Origin: Helicobacter sp.
Lineage (GTDB): Bacteria > Campylobacterota > Campylobacteria > Campylobacterales > Helicobacteraceae
Length of the DNA: 15,105 bases
Direction of reading: 5' to 3'
Assembly (NCBI GenBank): GCA_029264655.1
Contig: JARHZY010000154.1
Span: 1-15,105, forward strand
Position numbers and translations under genes: made by a program. This document shows positions 1 to 7,716 of this stretch, in pieces. The notes beneath the pieces were generated by a model, which saw only the letters and a list, made by a program, of their open reading frames with translations, was not told the DNA's origin and did no database searches. Position 1 is the stretch's first letter. Each line of letters starts with the position of its first letter.

Positions 1-63
1 CATATAGTGGCTTGTATATTTAGAAAATACATCTTGCTTTAATTAATGGATATTGATTATTTA

Positions 64-1209
64 TCATCTTTTTACTTTTTTGGTTTGTTTGTGTCTATTC
101 TGATAGTTTTGCCATGAAGAAACAAGATTTTTACAAAAACCACCTTCATTGTAGGGATATACAATAACTCTATCTTGCGACAACAATAAACAAAGCTTTG
201 AATCAGTAAAAATAGGTAAAACATAAGAGGTATTATGTCTTATTAACACAGATTGGAGATAAGCTAACCATGGAATAAAAGCCATTTGAATGCAAGCTTT
301 TTGCTCGGGATAATGTGTGTCCCCTGCCCTACATTGTGCTATTGCTAAGGGATTTGTTGGTTCAAAATGCGTAAAAGAAAAATACTTCTGCATTGTCTTT
401 ATATTATTATGTTTTGGTTGTGTATAAAGAATCTGATTGCTTGCCTTTAGTGTTGCATTTGGAAATTGTTTTGCCATAAGATGCAATATATAATTACTTT
501 GGAATTTCTCTACATACTTTGCATATAAGATTCTATAAAATAAAAATGAATATAAAGAATCTGGTAACATATAACTACTTATTCCTGTGATTTTTTGTGT
601 TGTTGTATTGGTAGATGCTTGCTGTGTATATTTTTTTGTGAGTTTAAAGAGATTAGATGCTAGCACAATACTATTGAGATTCTCATAACTTTCATTTTCT
701 AGCTGGTTTATTGTAGTAGCAATTTGGGCTACAAAACTAGCACTCAATGCACTATTATCAAGCACAATCGTGCTTTGAAATGCTTCCCATGGAGCAATCA
801 CAACACCTTGCTCCTGTAAAAATAAAAATTCCTGAAAAACTTCTTGTGCAAAATGCGTAAAACTTACAGATTGCAACAACTTGTCCTGTGGGATATGGGC
901 ATTATAGTGTTGCATTTGGCTTAAATCAGCAAAATAAAGCCTTGCAAACTGCTCATATTCATCTGCACCTTTTTTGGTAGCAGATTTTTTGAGAATTGGG
1001 GCAAAATATTCTTTATACCATTTATTGCTTTGTGCTTGTGTTGTAGCAAATGGTATGCTTGGTTGTTGCGTTTTAATTTGCGTTTTTATATCTTGTTGCG
1101 GGGCTAATTCCTTTTTTGCACATGCGCTAAAAAAAAGAGATATAAGACAAAACATCATATATATAACAAATTTTAGTTGCAATATTATTTTTTGTTTTGT
1201 CTCTAGCAT
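64..1209 (-). CDS. putative lipoprotein of unknown function
   Basis: I do not recognise a family. The N-terminus has a basic start, a hydrophobic stretch rich in F, I, L and M, and then FFSAC, an imperfect lipobox (F at -3) that would put the lipidated Cys near residue 30. After that the protein is soluble, rich in Q, N and aromatic residues, with no further membrane segment. Four cysteines in the last ~90 residues could form disulfides, which fits a periplasmic location. A longer reading from TTG at 1221 is possible, but I chose the ATG at 1209 because an AGGA lies 12 nt upstream of it and only 0-3 nt from the alternatives. The gene starts 18 nt after the serA stop, so it is probably the last gene of the rpsA-serA string. 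It is certainly coding-like (381 aa open frame) but its function is unknown. Confidence 0.75.
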   Translation of the reverse strand: MLETKQKIILQLKFVIYMMFCLISLFFSACAKKELAPQQDIKTQIKTQQPSIPFATTQAQSNKWYKEYFAPILKKSATKKGADEYEQFARLYFADLSQMQHYNAHIPQDKLLQSVSFTHFAQEVFQEFLFLQEQGVVIAPWEAFQSTIVLDNSALSASFVAQIATTINQLENESYENLNSIVLASNLFKLTKKYTQQASTNTTTQKITGISSYMLPDSLYSFLFYRILYAKYVEKFQSNYILHLMAKQFPNATLKASNQILYTQPKHNNIKTMQKYFSFTHFEPTNPLAIAQCRAGDTHYPEQKACIQMAFIPWLAYLQSVLIRHNTSYVLPIFTDSKLCLLLSQDRVIVYPYNEGGFCKNLVSSWQNYQNRHKQTKKVKR

Positions 1210-1227
1210 GAGTTGCACCAATCCTAT

Positions 1228-2835
1228 TTACATAAGCACGCTACGCACACTCACGCATTCTGGAATAGCCCTTAAATCATCAAGTAGTTGTGCTGATACC
1301 GCACTATCAACAAGTATAAGTGCTAATGCACTTTTTTCATGTAGTTCAGTCTTTCTCCCAAGTCTAAAATCTGCGATATTAACCTTATGCTTTGCGATAG
1401 TGTGCCCTACACTACCAATTACACCGGGCACATCTGTATTACGCACAAGAATCATATTGCCCTTAGGCTCTAAATCCATGCCAAACCCATTAATATTATT
1501 AAATCGAATGATATGTCCATCATAAATTGTGCCACTAACACTCATACTTTCTTGCTCTGTGTTGAGTGTAATTTTAATAAGATTTTTATATGGTCCTGCA
1601 TTATGTTTTATTTCTACGCTGCTTTGCACGCCTCTATCTTTTGCCACAAATGGGGCATTTACATAATTAATCTTATCATCAAGTGATGGTTTAAGTGCCC
1701 CCACAAGCCCGAAAGTGAGAAAAGCGTCTTGATACTTTTCAAGCTCTTGTCCATTTACATAAATGTGGAGTGCGCTAATTGCTCCATCAATAGCCTGTGC
1801 TGCAAAATAAGCAAGCTTTTGTGTAAGCTCAAGATATGCAATAATAAAATCTGGCATATCTTGTGTTTTTGTGGGAAGATTAAGTGCATTTGGGAAAGCA
1901 GAACCCCTTGCAGCAGAAATAGCAGCATGTGCAGCTTCAATAGCTATTTTTTCTTGACTTTCAAGCGTATTTGCACCAATATGTGGTGTTACATAAATAT
2001 TATCTAAATCTAGAAGTTTATTATTTGTGGCAGGCTCTGTATCAAACACATCAAGTCCAGCCCATGCAATTTTGCGAGATTTAAGCCCATCATAAAGATC
2101 GTTTTCATTATACAAACCACCACGTGCACAATTAATCAAAATGACTCCATCTTTCATTTTTGCAATCTCTTTGTTTGTGATTATATTCGTTGTTTGCTTG
2201 TTCTTTGGTGTATGTATTGTAATAATATCACACGCAAGAATATCATCAAAATTTGTTGTATAATCAATCCCTAAATCAAGTGCTTTACTAGGATTAATAT
2301 AGGGATCATAAGCAATAACTTGCATATCAAATGCTTTTGCACGAATACCTACACGACTCCCAATATTACCAAAACCAATAACACCCAACTTCTTATCTTT
2401 TAATTCAATGCCATACCAATCTTCGCGTTTCCATTTACGTTCAGATTGGAGTTGTGCGTGTGCACTCGGAAATCTACGAATAGCACTTAAAAGATGTGTC
2501 ATGGTAAGCTCTACTGCAGCAATCGTATTTGCAGTTGGCACATTCATCACCACCACACCATGATATGAACACAAATCAATATCAACATTATCTACCCCCA
2601 CCCCAGCACGCACAATTGCTTTTAATTTTTTAGAATCTTTAAATGTAGATTCTAAAAGCTTTTGGTTGATTGCAGTAGAACTTCGCGTAATCAAAACATC
2701 AGCCTTATATAAATGCCCCAATAATTCTTCTTTTGGCAGATGTGCTAAATTCTCCATAATAATATCATCTTGCGTATTAAGAATCCTTAAACCTTCATCA
2801 TGAATATGATCACATACTATAATATGTTTTTTCAT
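1228..2835 (-). CDS. serA: D-3-phosphoglycerate dehydrogenase
   Basis: It oxidises 3-phosphoglycerate to 3-phosphohydroxypyruvate with NAD+, the first step of serine synthesis, in the cytoplasm. Visible features are the Rossmann signature GFGNIG (154-159), the 2-hydroxyacid dehydrogenase catalytic residues Arg238 (in NCARGG), Glu267 (in DVFDTEP) and His285 (in TPHIGANT), an intervening domain at about 320-450 and a C-terminal ACT domain from about 460 (VPGVIG, then HKVNIADF). The length of 535 aa matches the long form of SerA with intervening and ACT domains, so serine feedback is plausible. The start is supported by AAGGA 5 nt upstream of the ATG. It follows the small membrane protein gene by 55 nt, in the same order I recall from H. 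pylori. Confidence 0.96.
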   Translation of the reverse strand: MKKHIIVCDHIHDEGLRILNTQDDIIMENLAHLPKEELLGHLYKADVLITRSSTAINQKLLESTFKDSKKLKAIVRAGVGVDNVDIDLCSYHGVVVMNVPTANTIAAVELTMTHLLSAIRRFPSAHAQLQSERKWKREDWYGIELKDKKLGVIGFGNIGSRVGIRAKAFDMQVIAYDPYINPSKALDLGIDYTTNFDDILACDIITIHTPKNKQTTNIITNKEIAKMKDGVILINCARGGLYNENDLYDGLKSRKIAWAGLDVFDTEPATNNKLLDLDNIYVTPHIGANTLESQEKIAIEAAHAAISAARGSAFPNALNLPTKTQDMPDFIIAYLELTQKLAYFAAQAIDGAISALHIYVNGQELEKYQDAFLTFGLVGALKPSLDDKINYVNAPFVAKDRGVQSSVEIKHNAGPYKNLIKITLNTEQESMSVSGTIYDGHIIRFNNINGFGMDLEPKGNMILVRNTDVPGVIGSVGHTIAKHKVNIADFRLGRKTELHEKSALALILVDSAVSAQLLDDLRAIPECVSVRSVLM

Positions 2836-2890
2836 AGTTTTCCTTTACTTTAAATTAAACAATGATTAAAATAACACCATTTGTTAATTA

Positions 2891-3391
2891 TTATCTTTTT
2901 AGACCAATTTCATATTCTATACCATAATATGCAAAATCCTTTAAAATCATTTCGCGTTGATTCTCATTAGGCATAAAAAGCAATAGATCTAATGTGTTTT
3001 TATGTTTGAAATAAGAAAAATCAATATGTTTTTGTCGTAAAATCTCATTTAAACAAAAAAACTTATAATCATCAAGATTTTTTACTAATACTTTTGTATA
3101 ATCAGTTTTTAAATCTTCATAACGTTTTACTTCGATATTAATATCTAATACATTTGATGGAAACTGATAAGTAGTAGCCAATGCTTTTTCATTTGCATTA
3201 CTAATCCATACATCATCTTGCACACTTTCCATTTTTGGAATATTTGTTATGGTTGCCTTTTGTGGAATTTGTGGTGCAGGCTGTTCTATTTGCACTTCAC
3301 TATTTTGCATTTTCTGATAAAATGCGTATAAAACATAGCCACCACCAAGCACGACAATAAGTATAAGCCCAGCGATTATACCCCTTATCAT
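2891..3391 (-). CDS. conserved small single-pass membrane protein (between rpsA and serA)
   Basis: A 166-aa protein with one N-terminal membrane helix (about residues 4-24, rich in I, L, V and G) and a short cytoplasmic start, so the rest should be periplasmic. A Q/P-rich linker (about 33-48) is followed by a compact domain with alternating charged and hydrophobic residues. I know no function. Its position between rpsA and serA matches what I recall of HP0398 in H. pylori, which suggests a conserved epsilonproteobacterial protein of unknown role. The start ATG has AAGG about 8 nt upstream and lies 25 nt after the rpsA stop, so it is probably cotranscribed with rpsA. No truncation is visible. 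Confidence 0.85.
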   Translation of the reverse strand: MIRGIIAGLILIVVLGGGYVLYAFYQKMQNSEVQIEQPAPQIPQKATITNIPKMESVQDDVWISNANEKALATTYQFPSNVLDINIEVKRYEDLKTDYTKVLVKNLDDYKFFCLNEILRQKHIDFSYFKHKNTLDLLLFMPNENQREMILKDFAYYGIEYEIGLKR

Positions 3392-3416
3392 TAAAAAACC
3401 TTATATAATACCCAAA

Positions 3417-5114
3417 CTATTGCTGCTTATTAAAACTCTTAAAAGCATCGCCCAATGTATCACCTAATGTTATTTTCTCGTCTGAATTATACTCGTTAAG
3501 CTCTTGACGCTCTTTCTTCTTTTGTAACCTACGCACAGAGAGACGCACACGATTTGCTTTTTTATCTATATGTGCAAGTGCCCCCTTTATCACATCTCCT
3601 ATCTTAATACTATCACGCGTTATATTACCCAAGTCTTCATTGCGAATAAGTGCATCAATCTCTTCATTATCAACTTTAATAAATATACCAAAATCTTTAA
3701 TATCAATTACTTTACCAGATATTTCATCATCAATTGCATATTTTTTTGCAAACTGCTCACTTGGAGATTCGGTAAGATAACGTCTATTAAGTGAAATTTT
3801 TTCATTAGCTGTATCAATTTTTTCAATCTTTACTTCAACAGAATCACCAACCTTAAATTCATCTGCACATTTTTTTGTTTTATCCCAAAATGCATCTTCA
3901 TTATGCAGTAAACCATCAACATGCCCAAGATTTACAAATGCACCAAAGCTTGTAATTGTTGCGATTTTACCTTGAATAACATCACCAATTTTATGCATTT
4001 TCATAAATTGTGTAAAAGGTTTATCTTGCAATTTTTTAAGACTTACACGCAATTTTCTATTGCTTGGATCAATCTCTATCACCTCAACATTAATTTCATC
4101 ACCAACTTTTAAACAATCGCTAGGTTGTTTAATATTTTTATCCCATGACATTTCAGAAATATGTAAAAAGCCCTCAACATCATTGCCTAAATCTACAAAT
4201 GCACCATAGGTTTCAAGATTACTCACAACAACGCGGATAACATAACCCACCTTAATTTCGTCTTTAATTTCTTTCCAAGGATCATCAAAAAGAGCTCGTA
4301 TAGAAAGTGAGAGACGATTTTTTTCTTCATTATATTCAAGTGGTTTTACTTGCACTTTATCGCCAACTTTATAATGTTTTGCGGGATTTACAGGTCCCTT
4401 ATAGCTAATTTCAGTAAAATGCACAAGCCCTTCAACAGAACCAATTTCAACAAATAAGCCAAATTTTGCAATATTTTTAACTACTCCTTCATAAGCTAAA
4501 CCGCTCTCAAGCATCTTTTTTGCATTTTCTTTTTGTGTAGCTGCATGTGTTTCAAGGTAACGTTTCCTCGAAATAACAATAGAATTACCATCAGGTCGGA
4601 TATCGACAATACATGCTTTTATGGCTTTACCAAATATTTTAGAATCTTCTTTATCACGACTTAATGCTGCATAATGTCGTGGCATGAAATATTCAACACC
4701 GCTAGAAGACTCTACAATATAACCACCTTTATTTTTACCCCTGATAACACCCTCTATTACTTTATCCTTATAATCTTTTCCAAGTGCTTTTATTTCATTG
4801 ATAATTTTTTCATACTTAAGTGCTTTTTTATACGATACTTTAAGCCCACCTTTTGACAATTTAGTAATATGCACAAGAATATTATCGCCCTCTTTAAATA
4901 AAAGATTCCCTTCAGAATCTTTTATTTCGTCAATACTCATACGCCCTTCTTTTTTGTCTTGCACATCAACCATGACATTTTCATTGTCAATTTTTACAAT
5001 CTTTCCCTCTTTTAAAACATTGTCTTCAGATTGTTCTGAATGACTAAACATTGTTGCAAAATCTTCTCCTTCATCTGGGAACATTTCATAAAGTTTTTCT
5101 GGACTAATTTTCAT
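3417..5114 (-). CDS. rpsA: 30S ribosomal protein S1
   Basis: S1 binds mRNA on the 30S subunit and helps initiation on structured or weak leaders. The 565-aa protein shows six S1 (OB-fold) repeats at roughly residues 33-100, 119-187, 205-275, 287-362, 376-448 and 460-533. The central repeats carry the typical pattern of FGAFV or FGLFV, then a GLVH/GFLH-like strand, a KVGD element and a closing LS(L/V)-R/K strand. The first two repeats are divergent, as expected for the ribosome-docking domains. The length is close to the usual ~556 aa. The ATG is preceded by AAGG at 6 nt. A likely promoter lies just upstream in the divergent intergenic region, and the membrane protein, serA and the lipoprotein follow closely. 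Confidence 0.96.
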   Translation of the reverse strand: MKISPEKLYEMFPDEGEDFATMFSHSEQSEDNVLKEGKIVKIDNENVMVDVQDKKEGRMSIDEIKDSEGNLLFKEGDNILVHITKLSKGGLKVSYKKALKYEKIINEIKALGKDYKDKVIEGVIRGKNKGGYIVESSSGVEYFMPRHYAALSRDKEDSKIFGKAIKACIVDIRPDGNSIVISRKRYLETHAATQKENAKKMLESGLAYEGVVKNIAKFGLFVEIGSVEGLVHFTEISYKGPVNPAKHYKVGDKVQVKPLEYNEEKNRLSLSIRALFDDPWKEIKDEIKVGYVIRVVVSNLETYGAFVDLGNDVEGFLHISEMSWDKNIKQPSDCLKVGDEINVEVIEIDPSNRKLRVSLKKLQDKPFTQFMKMHKIGDVIQGKIATITSFGAFVNLGHVDGLLHNEDAFWDKTKKCADEFKVGDSVEVKIEKIDTANEKISLNRRYLTESPSEQFAKKYAIDDEISGKVIDIKDFGIFIKVDNEEIDALIRNEDLGNITRDSIKIGDVIKGALAHIDKKANRVRLSVRRLQKKKERQELNEYNSDEKITLGDTLGDAFKSFNKQQ

Positions 5115-5129
5115 CGGATACCTTTTTCA

Positions 5130-5143
5130 AAATCTATAGATTT
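5130..5143. repeat. 14-bp perfect palindrome in the rpsA leader
   Basis: AAATCTATAGATTT is exactly self-complementary and sits between the candidate rpsA -10 box and the rpsA start codon, starting close to the expected transcription start. It could be an operator or a small 5' hairpin. Palindromes of this length arise by chance a few times in 15 kb of AT-rich DNA, so only the position makes it notable. Confidence 0.35.
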
Positions 5144-5152
5144 CGTTATTTT

Positions 5153-5193
5153 AGTATATTTTCTGTGAAAATGCGGTAAAAATCTGTAAAAAT
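5153..5193 (-). promoter_or_regulatory. candidate rpsA promoter with periodic T-tracts
   Basis: Read on the minus strand, TATACT (5158-5153) is a -10-like box about 40 nt from the rpsA start, giving a leader of roughly 30 nt. Directly upstream are three near-copies of an ATTTT(T)-AC element spaced about 10-11 bp (two exact GTAAAAAT copies on the plus strand at 5176-5183 and 5186-5193, plus a weaker one nearer the -10). Helically phased T-tracts instead of a -35 box are the known pattern of Helicobacter and Campylobacter housekeeping promoters. The assignment is by inspection only. Confidence 0.5.
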
Positions 5194-5471
5194 TGCAGTA
5201 TTTTCATCATAAAGTATTGCTAAAGTTTTGCATATTACAAGTACTGCCTATTTTGCCTATTTGTTGCATATTTACCTATAAAACATAAAACATTGAAAAT
5301 TATCTTATTTTTAATAAAAAATTACATCAAAATATTTTATTAAGCTATATCTATGCAAGTATAATAACTTGTAGTTTGTATTTTTAACAAAATATAATAA
5401 AACCACTTTCAATTTATGAAATATACCATAAAAATACAAAATAATAATTTTACTCTATTCTATATTTATTT

Positions 5472-5477
5472 TATAAT
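5472..5477 (+). promoter_or_regulatory. candidate kdsB -10 box
   Basis: A perfect TATAAT lies 43 nt upstream of the kdsB ATG with T-rich DNA before it and no clear -35, as usual in this group. A Shine-Dalgarno AAAGG follows at 8 nt from the ATG. Chance TATAAT matches are common in sequence this AT-rich. Confidence 0.45.
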
Positions 5478-5520
5478 ATTTATATTACAATAACAACAAT
5501 ATTCTTTAAAGGTTGTTAAT

Positions 5521-6237
5521 ATGATTATTATTCCAGCAAGACTTGCAAGCACAAGATTTCCAAATAAGATTCTATGTGATATAGAGGGGGTGCCGATGTT
5601 TATTAAAAGTGCTCAAAATGCACAAGCTATTGATGATGTTGTGCTTGCTGTAGATTCTAAGCAAACCTATGATATTGCAAGACAACATAAAATAAAAGCA
5701 GTGCTTACGCACCCAGATATTCCTAATGGGAGCTTACGCGTGCTTGAAGCGGCTAGAATTTTAGGGCTAAAAGATGATTCTATAATTATTAATTTACAAG
5801 CAGATGAACCATTTTTAGAACATAAAGTTATAACTGCATTACAAAACTGCATGCAACATAACATTTTTATGGCAACTTGTGTAAAGCACATTACATATGA
5901 ACAAGCACAAAATCCAAATCTTGTAAAAGTTATAGTCAATCATTTGGAACATGCCATCTATTTTTCCCGCTCTCCAATACCATTTTATCGAGATTCTATA
6001 CAATTTACGCAAGCACATTATCTTGGACATTTAGGTTTATACGGCTTTTTTAAAGCAACCCTTGAAGAATACGCTATGTTACCAGAAACACAATTAGAAA
6101 ATATTGAAAAATTAGAGCAGCTTCGTGCTATTTTTTATGGCAAAACCATTAAAGTTGCATGTGTGGAAAGTAAAAGTATTGGTATTGATACAAAAGAAGA
6201 TTTAGAAAAAGCCCGCAAACAATACGGATTTCATTAG
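5521..6237 (+). CDS. kdsB: 3-deoxy-manno-octulosonate cytidylyltransferase (CMP-Kdo synthetase)
   Basis: It activates Kdo with CTP to CMP-Kdo for the inner core of lipopolysaccharide, in the cytoplasm. The N-terminal nucleotide-binding signature PARLASTRFPNK is at residues 5-16, the metal/nucleotide motif appears as QADEP (93-97), RSPIPF follows near residue 150, and the closing GIDTKEDLEKA is close to the C-terminus. The 238-aa length is normal. Two family motifs deviate: the usual QGDEP is QADEP, and the usual SGT(D/E)R region reads NGSLR (69-73). The ATG at 5521 has AAAGG 8 nt upstream. It stands alone, divergent from rpsA and 178 bp before trxA. The assignment is secure, though the exact sugar could differ if the altered motifs touch the substrate. 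Confidence 0.92.
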   Translation: MIIIPARLASTRFPNKILCDIEGVPMFIKSAQNAQAIDDVVLAVDSKQTYDIARQHKIKAVLTHPDIPNGSLRVLEAARILGLKDDSIIINLQADEPFLEHKVITALQNCMQHNIFMATCVKHITYEQAQNPNLVKVIVNHLEHAIYFSRSPIPFYRDSIQFTQAHYLGHLGLYGFFKATLEEYAMLPETQLENIEKLEQLRAIFYGKTIKVACVESKSIGIDTKEDLEKARKQYGFH

Positions 6238-6340
6238 AATCTAGGTTTTTGCTATGCAAAGCTATAATCCAAATTAATAATAGCATTCTATTTATATTTA
6301 GATGATAAAATTTATTAATAACATTTTTTTATTGTTTATA

Positions 6341-6363
6341 GAATAAATATTATTCTAGAATAA
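6341..6363. promoter_or_regulatory. overlapping dyads resembling a Fur/PerR-type operator upstream of trxA
   Basis: GAATAAATATTATTC (6341-6355) is a 7-1-7 dyad with one mismatched pair and matches 12 of 14 defined positions of the H. pylori Fur consensus TAATAATnATTATTA. It overlaps a perfect 14-bp palindrome, TTATTCTAGAATAA (6350-6363). AGAATAAAyATT also occurs twice here as a direct repeat (6340-6351 and 6358-6369). The block ends about 18 bp before the trxA -10 box, a sensible operator position. Background AT content makes chance matches likely, so this is a candidate only. Confidence 0.4.
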
Positions 6364-6378
6364 ACATTAATGAAAAAT

Positions 6379-6387
6379 TGTTATAAT
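6379..6387 (+). promoter_or_regulatory. trxA promoter, extended -10
   Basis: TGTTATAAT is a perfect extended -10 element (TGnTATAAT), the best-conserved element of epsilonproteobacterial housekeeping promoters. It ends 28 nt before the trxA ATG, predicting a transcription start near 6394 and a leader of about 22 nt. It probably drives trxA-trxB-dapB. Confidence 0.75.
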
Positions 6388-6390
6388 AGT

Positions 6391-6404
6391 CTAAATTAAT
6401 TTAG
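6391..6404. repeat. 14-bp perfect palindrome at the trxA transcription start
   Basis: CTAAATTAATTTAG is exactly self-complementary, covers the expected transcription start of trxA and abuts the Shine-Dalgarno AGGAGA. It could act as an operator in DNA or, in the mRNA, as a weak hairpin next to the ribosome binding site. A chance origin is possible. Confidence 0.4.
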
Positions 6405-6415
6405 AGGAGAATATT

Positions 6416-6733
6416 ATGGGACAATATGTTGAGTTAAATCAAGGTAATTTTACTGAGATAACACAAAAGGGCATTTCACTTGTAGATTTTTGGGCTCCTT
6501 GGTGTGGTCCTTGTCGTATGCTAGCACCAGTTATTGATGAACTAGCAGCAGAATTTTCTGGACGTGCAAATATTTGTAAGGTGAATACGGATGAAGAAGA
6601 AGCATTAAGCACTCAATTTGGAATCCGCAGTATTCCAACTATTGTTTTTATGAAAGATGGTGAGATAGTGGATCAAATTGTTGGTGCAACCACAAAAGCA
6701 ATACTTGCTGACAAACTTAATGCATTGTTATAA
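6416..6733 (+). CDS. trxA: thioredoxin
   Basis: A small cytoplasmic dithiol reductant that reduces protein disulfides and is itself recycled by thioredoxin reductase, encoded next door. The active site is the canonical WCGPC at residues 29-33, preceded by DFWAPW, and the cis-proline loop IPT is at 73-75. The 105-aa length is standard for the single-domain protein. The ATG has AGGAG 7 nt upstream. It is 24 nt from trxB and carries its own strong extended -10 promoter, with nearby dyads that suggest regulation, possibly by metal or peroxide. Confidence 0.97.
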   Translation: MGQYVELNQGNFTEITQKGISLVDFWAPWCGPCRMLAPVIDELAAEFSGRANICKVNTDEEEALSTQFGIRSIPTIVFMKDGEIVDQIVGATTKAILADKLNALL

Positions 6734-6757
6734 AATTATTTAATTAAGGATAAAGTT

Positions 6758-7705
6758 ATGATAGATTTAGCAATTATTGGTGGTGGTCCAGCTGGTTTAT
6801 CTGCAGGTTTATATGCAACACGAGGTGGAATAAAAAATGTTGTATTATATGAAAAAGGTATGCCAGGGGGACAAATCACAGGTAGTAGTGAAATTGAAAA
6901 TTATCCGGGTATAAGTGAAATAAAATCGGGTATTGATTTTATGCAGCCTTGGCAAGAGCAATGCTTTCGCTTTGGATTAAAACATGCTATGTCTGAAGTT
7001 ATTCGCATTGAAAAACATGGGGATATTTTTCATATTATTCATAATCAAGGCAAAGGTGAAGAAACACAGGAAGCAAAAAGTGTTATTATCACAACAGGTG
7101 GTCGCCCGAAGAAATCAAATATTAAAGGTGAGCAAGAGTTTTGGGGTAAAGGCGTTAGCACATGTGCTACTTGTGATGCTTTCTTTTATAAAAACAAAGA
7201 GGTGGCTGTTCTTGGTGGTGGCGACACGGCAATAGAGGAGGCAATTTATTTAACTAAATTTGCTTCTAAAGTCCATGTTATACACAGAAGAGATACCTTT
7301 AGGGCTGCCCCTATTACTGTTGAACATGCAAAGAAAAACGAACAAATTAATTTTCTTACGCCCTATATTGTTACAGAAATTTGTGGTGATGCAAGTGGCG
7401 TGTGCAATTTAACAATTAAAAATCTCACTACAAATAATGAAGAAAAACTGGAAGTACCAGTAATTTTTGAATTTGTTGGTTATGAAGTAAATAATCAGAT
7501 ATTACAACAACTAGATGGTTCATATTTATGTGATATGAATGCACATGGCTCTGTGCAAGTAGATTTAAAAATGCATACAAATGTAGCAGGACTATTTGCT
7601 GCTGGTGATATACGCGTAGATGCACCTAAGCAAGTTATATGTGCCGCAGGCGATGGAGCACAAGCAGCATTAGAAGCAATTGCATATTTAGAACAACAAC
7701 ATTAA
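6758..7705 (+). CDS. trxB: thioredoxin reductase (NADPH, FAD)
   Basis: A flavoprotein that passes electrons from NADPH to thioredoxin. The FAD-binding motif GGGPAG is at residues 8-13, the redox-active CATC at 136-139, the NADPH site GGGDTA follows, then HRRDTFRA, whose HRR favours NADPH. The C-terminal FAD motif AAGD is followed by KQVICAAGDG. The length of 315 aa matches the low-molecular-weight class. The ATG has AAGGA 7 nt upstream. It lies between trxA (24 nt) and dapB (11 nt), so the three are probably cotranscribed. Nothing is unusual in it. Confidence 0.97.
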   Translation: MIDLAIIGGGPAGLSAGLYATRGGIKNVVLYEKGMPGGQITGSSEIENYPGISEIKSGIDFMQPWQEQCFRFGLKHAMSEVIRIEKHGDIFHIIHNQGKGEETQEAKSVIITTGGRPKKSNIKGEQEFWGKGVSTCATCDAFFYKNKEVAVLGGGDTAIEEAIYLTKFASKVHVIHRRDTFRAAPITVEHAKKNEQINFLTPYIVTEICGDASGVCNLTIKNLTTNNEEKLEVPVIFEFVGYEVNNQILQQLDGSYLCDMNAHGSVQVDLKMHTNVAGLFAAGDIRVDAPKQVICAAGDGAQAALEAIAYLEQQH

Positions 7706-7716
7706 AAAGGCAAATA

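Larger units (their letters stand above)
5115..5520. other. divergent intergenic region between rpsA and kdsB
   Basis: A 406-bp AT-rich stretch with no supportable gene. It holds a candidate rpsA promoter on its left side and a candidate kdsB promoter on its right side, listed separately. The central ~200 bp shows only AT-rich sequence without RNA-like or GC-rich structure that I can recognise. As I recall, ispH and aroA lie upstream of rpsA in H. pylori; they are absent here. Confidence 0.7.

Noticed and set aside
974..1525. 183-aa open frame on the plus strand over the lipoprotein gene and serA
   Set aside because: It lies opposite two convincing genes; its cysteine- and serine-rich sequence is typical of an antisense shadow.
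6248..6260. TTTGC-TAT-GCAAA hairpin after kdsB as a terminator
   Set aside because: Stem of only 5 bp with a tight loop and no following T-tract.
7639..7716. Upstream extension of dapB into trxB
   Set aside because: The extra 26 residues overlap the trxB end and lack family similarity; the ATG at 7717 has a good ribosome site and gives the normal N-terminus.
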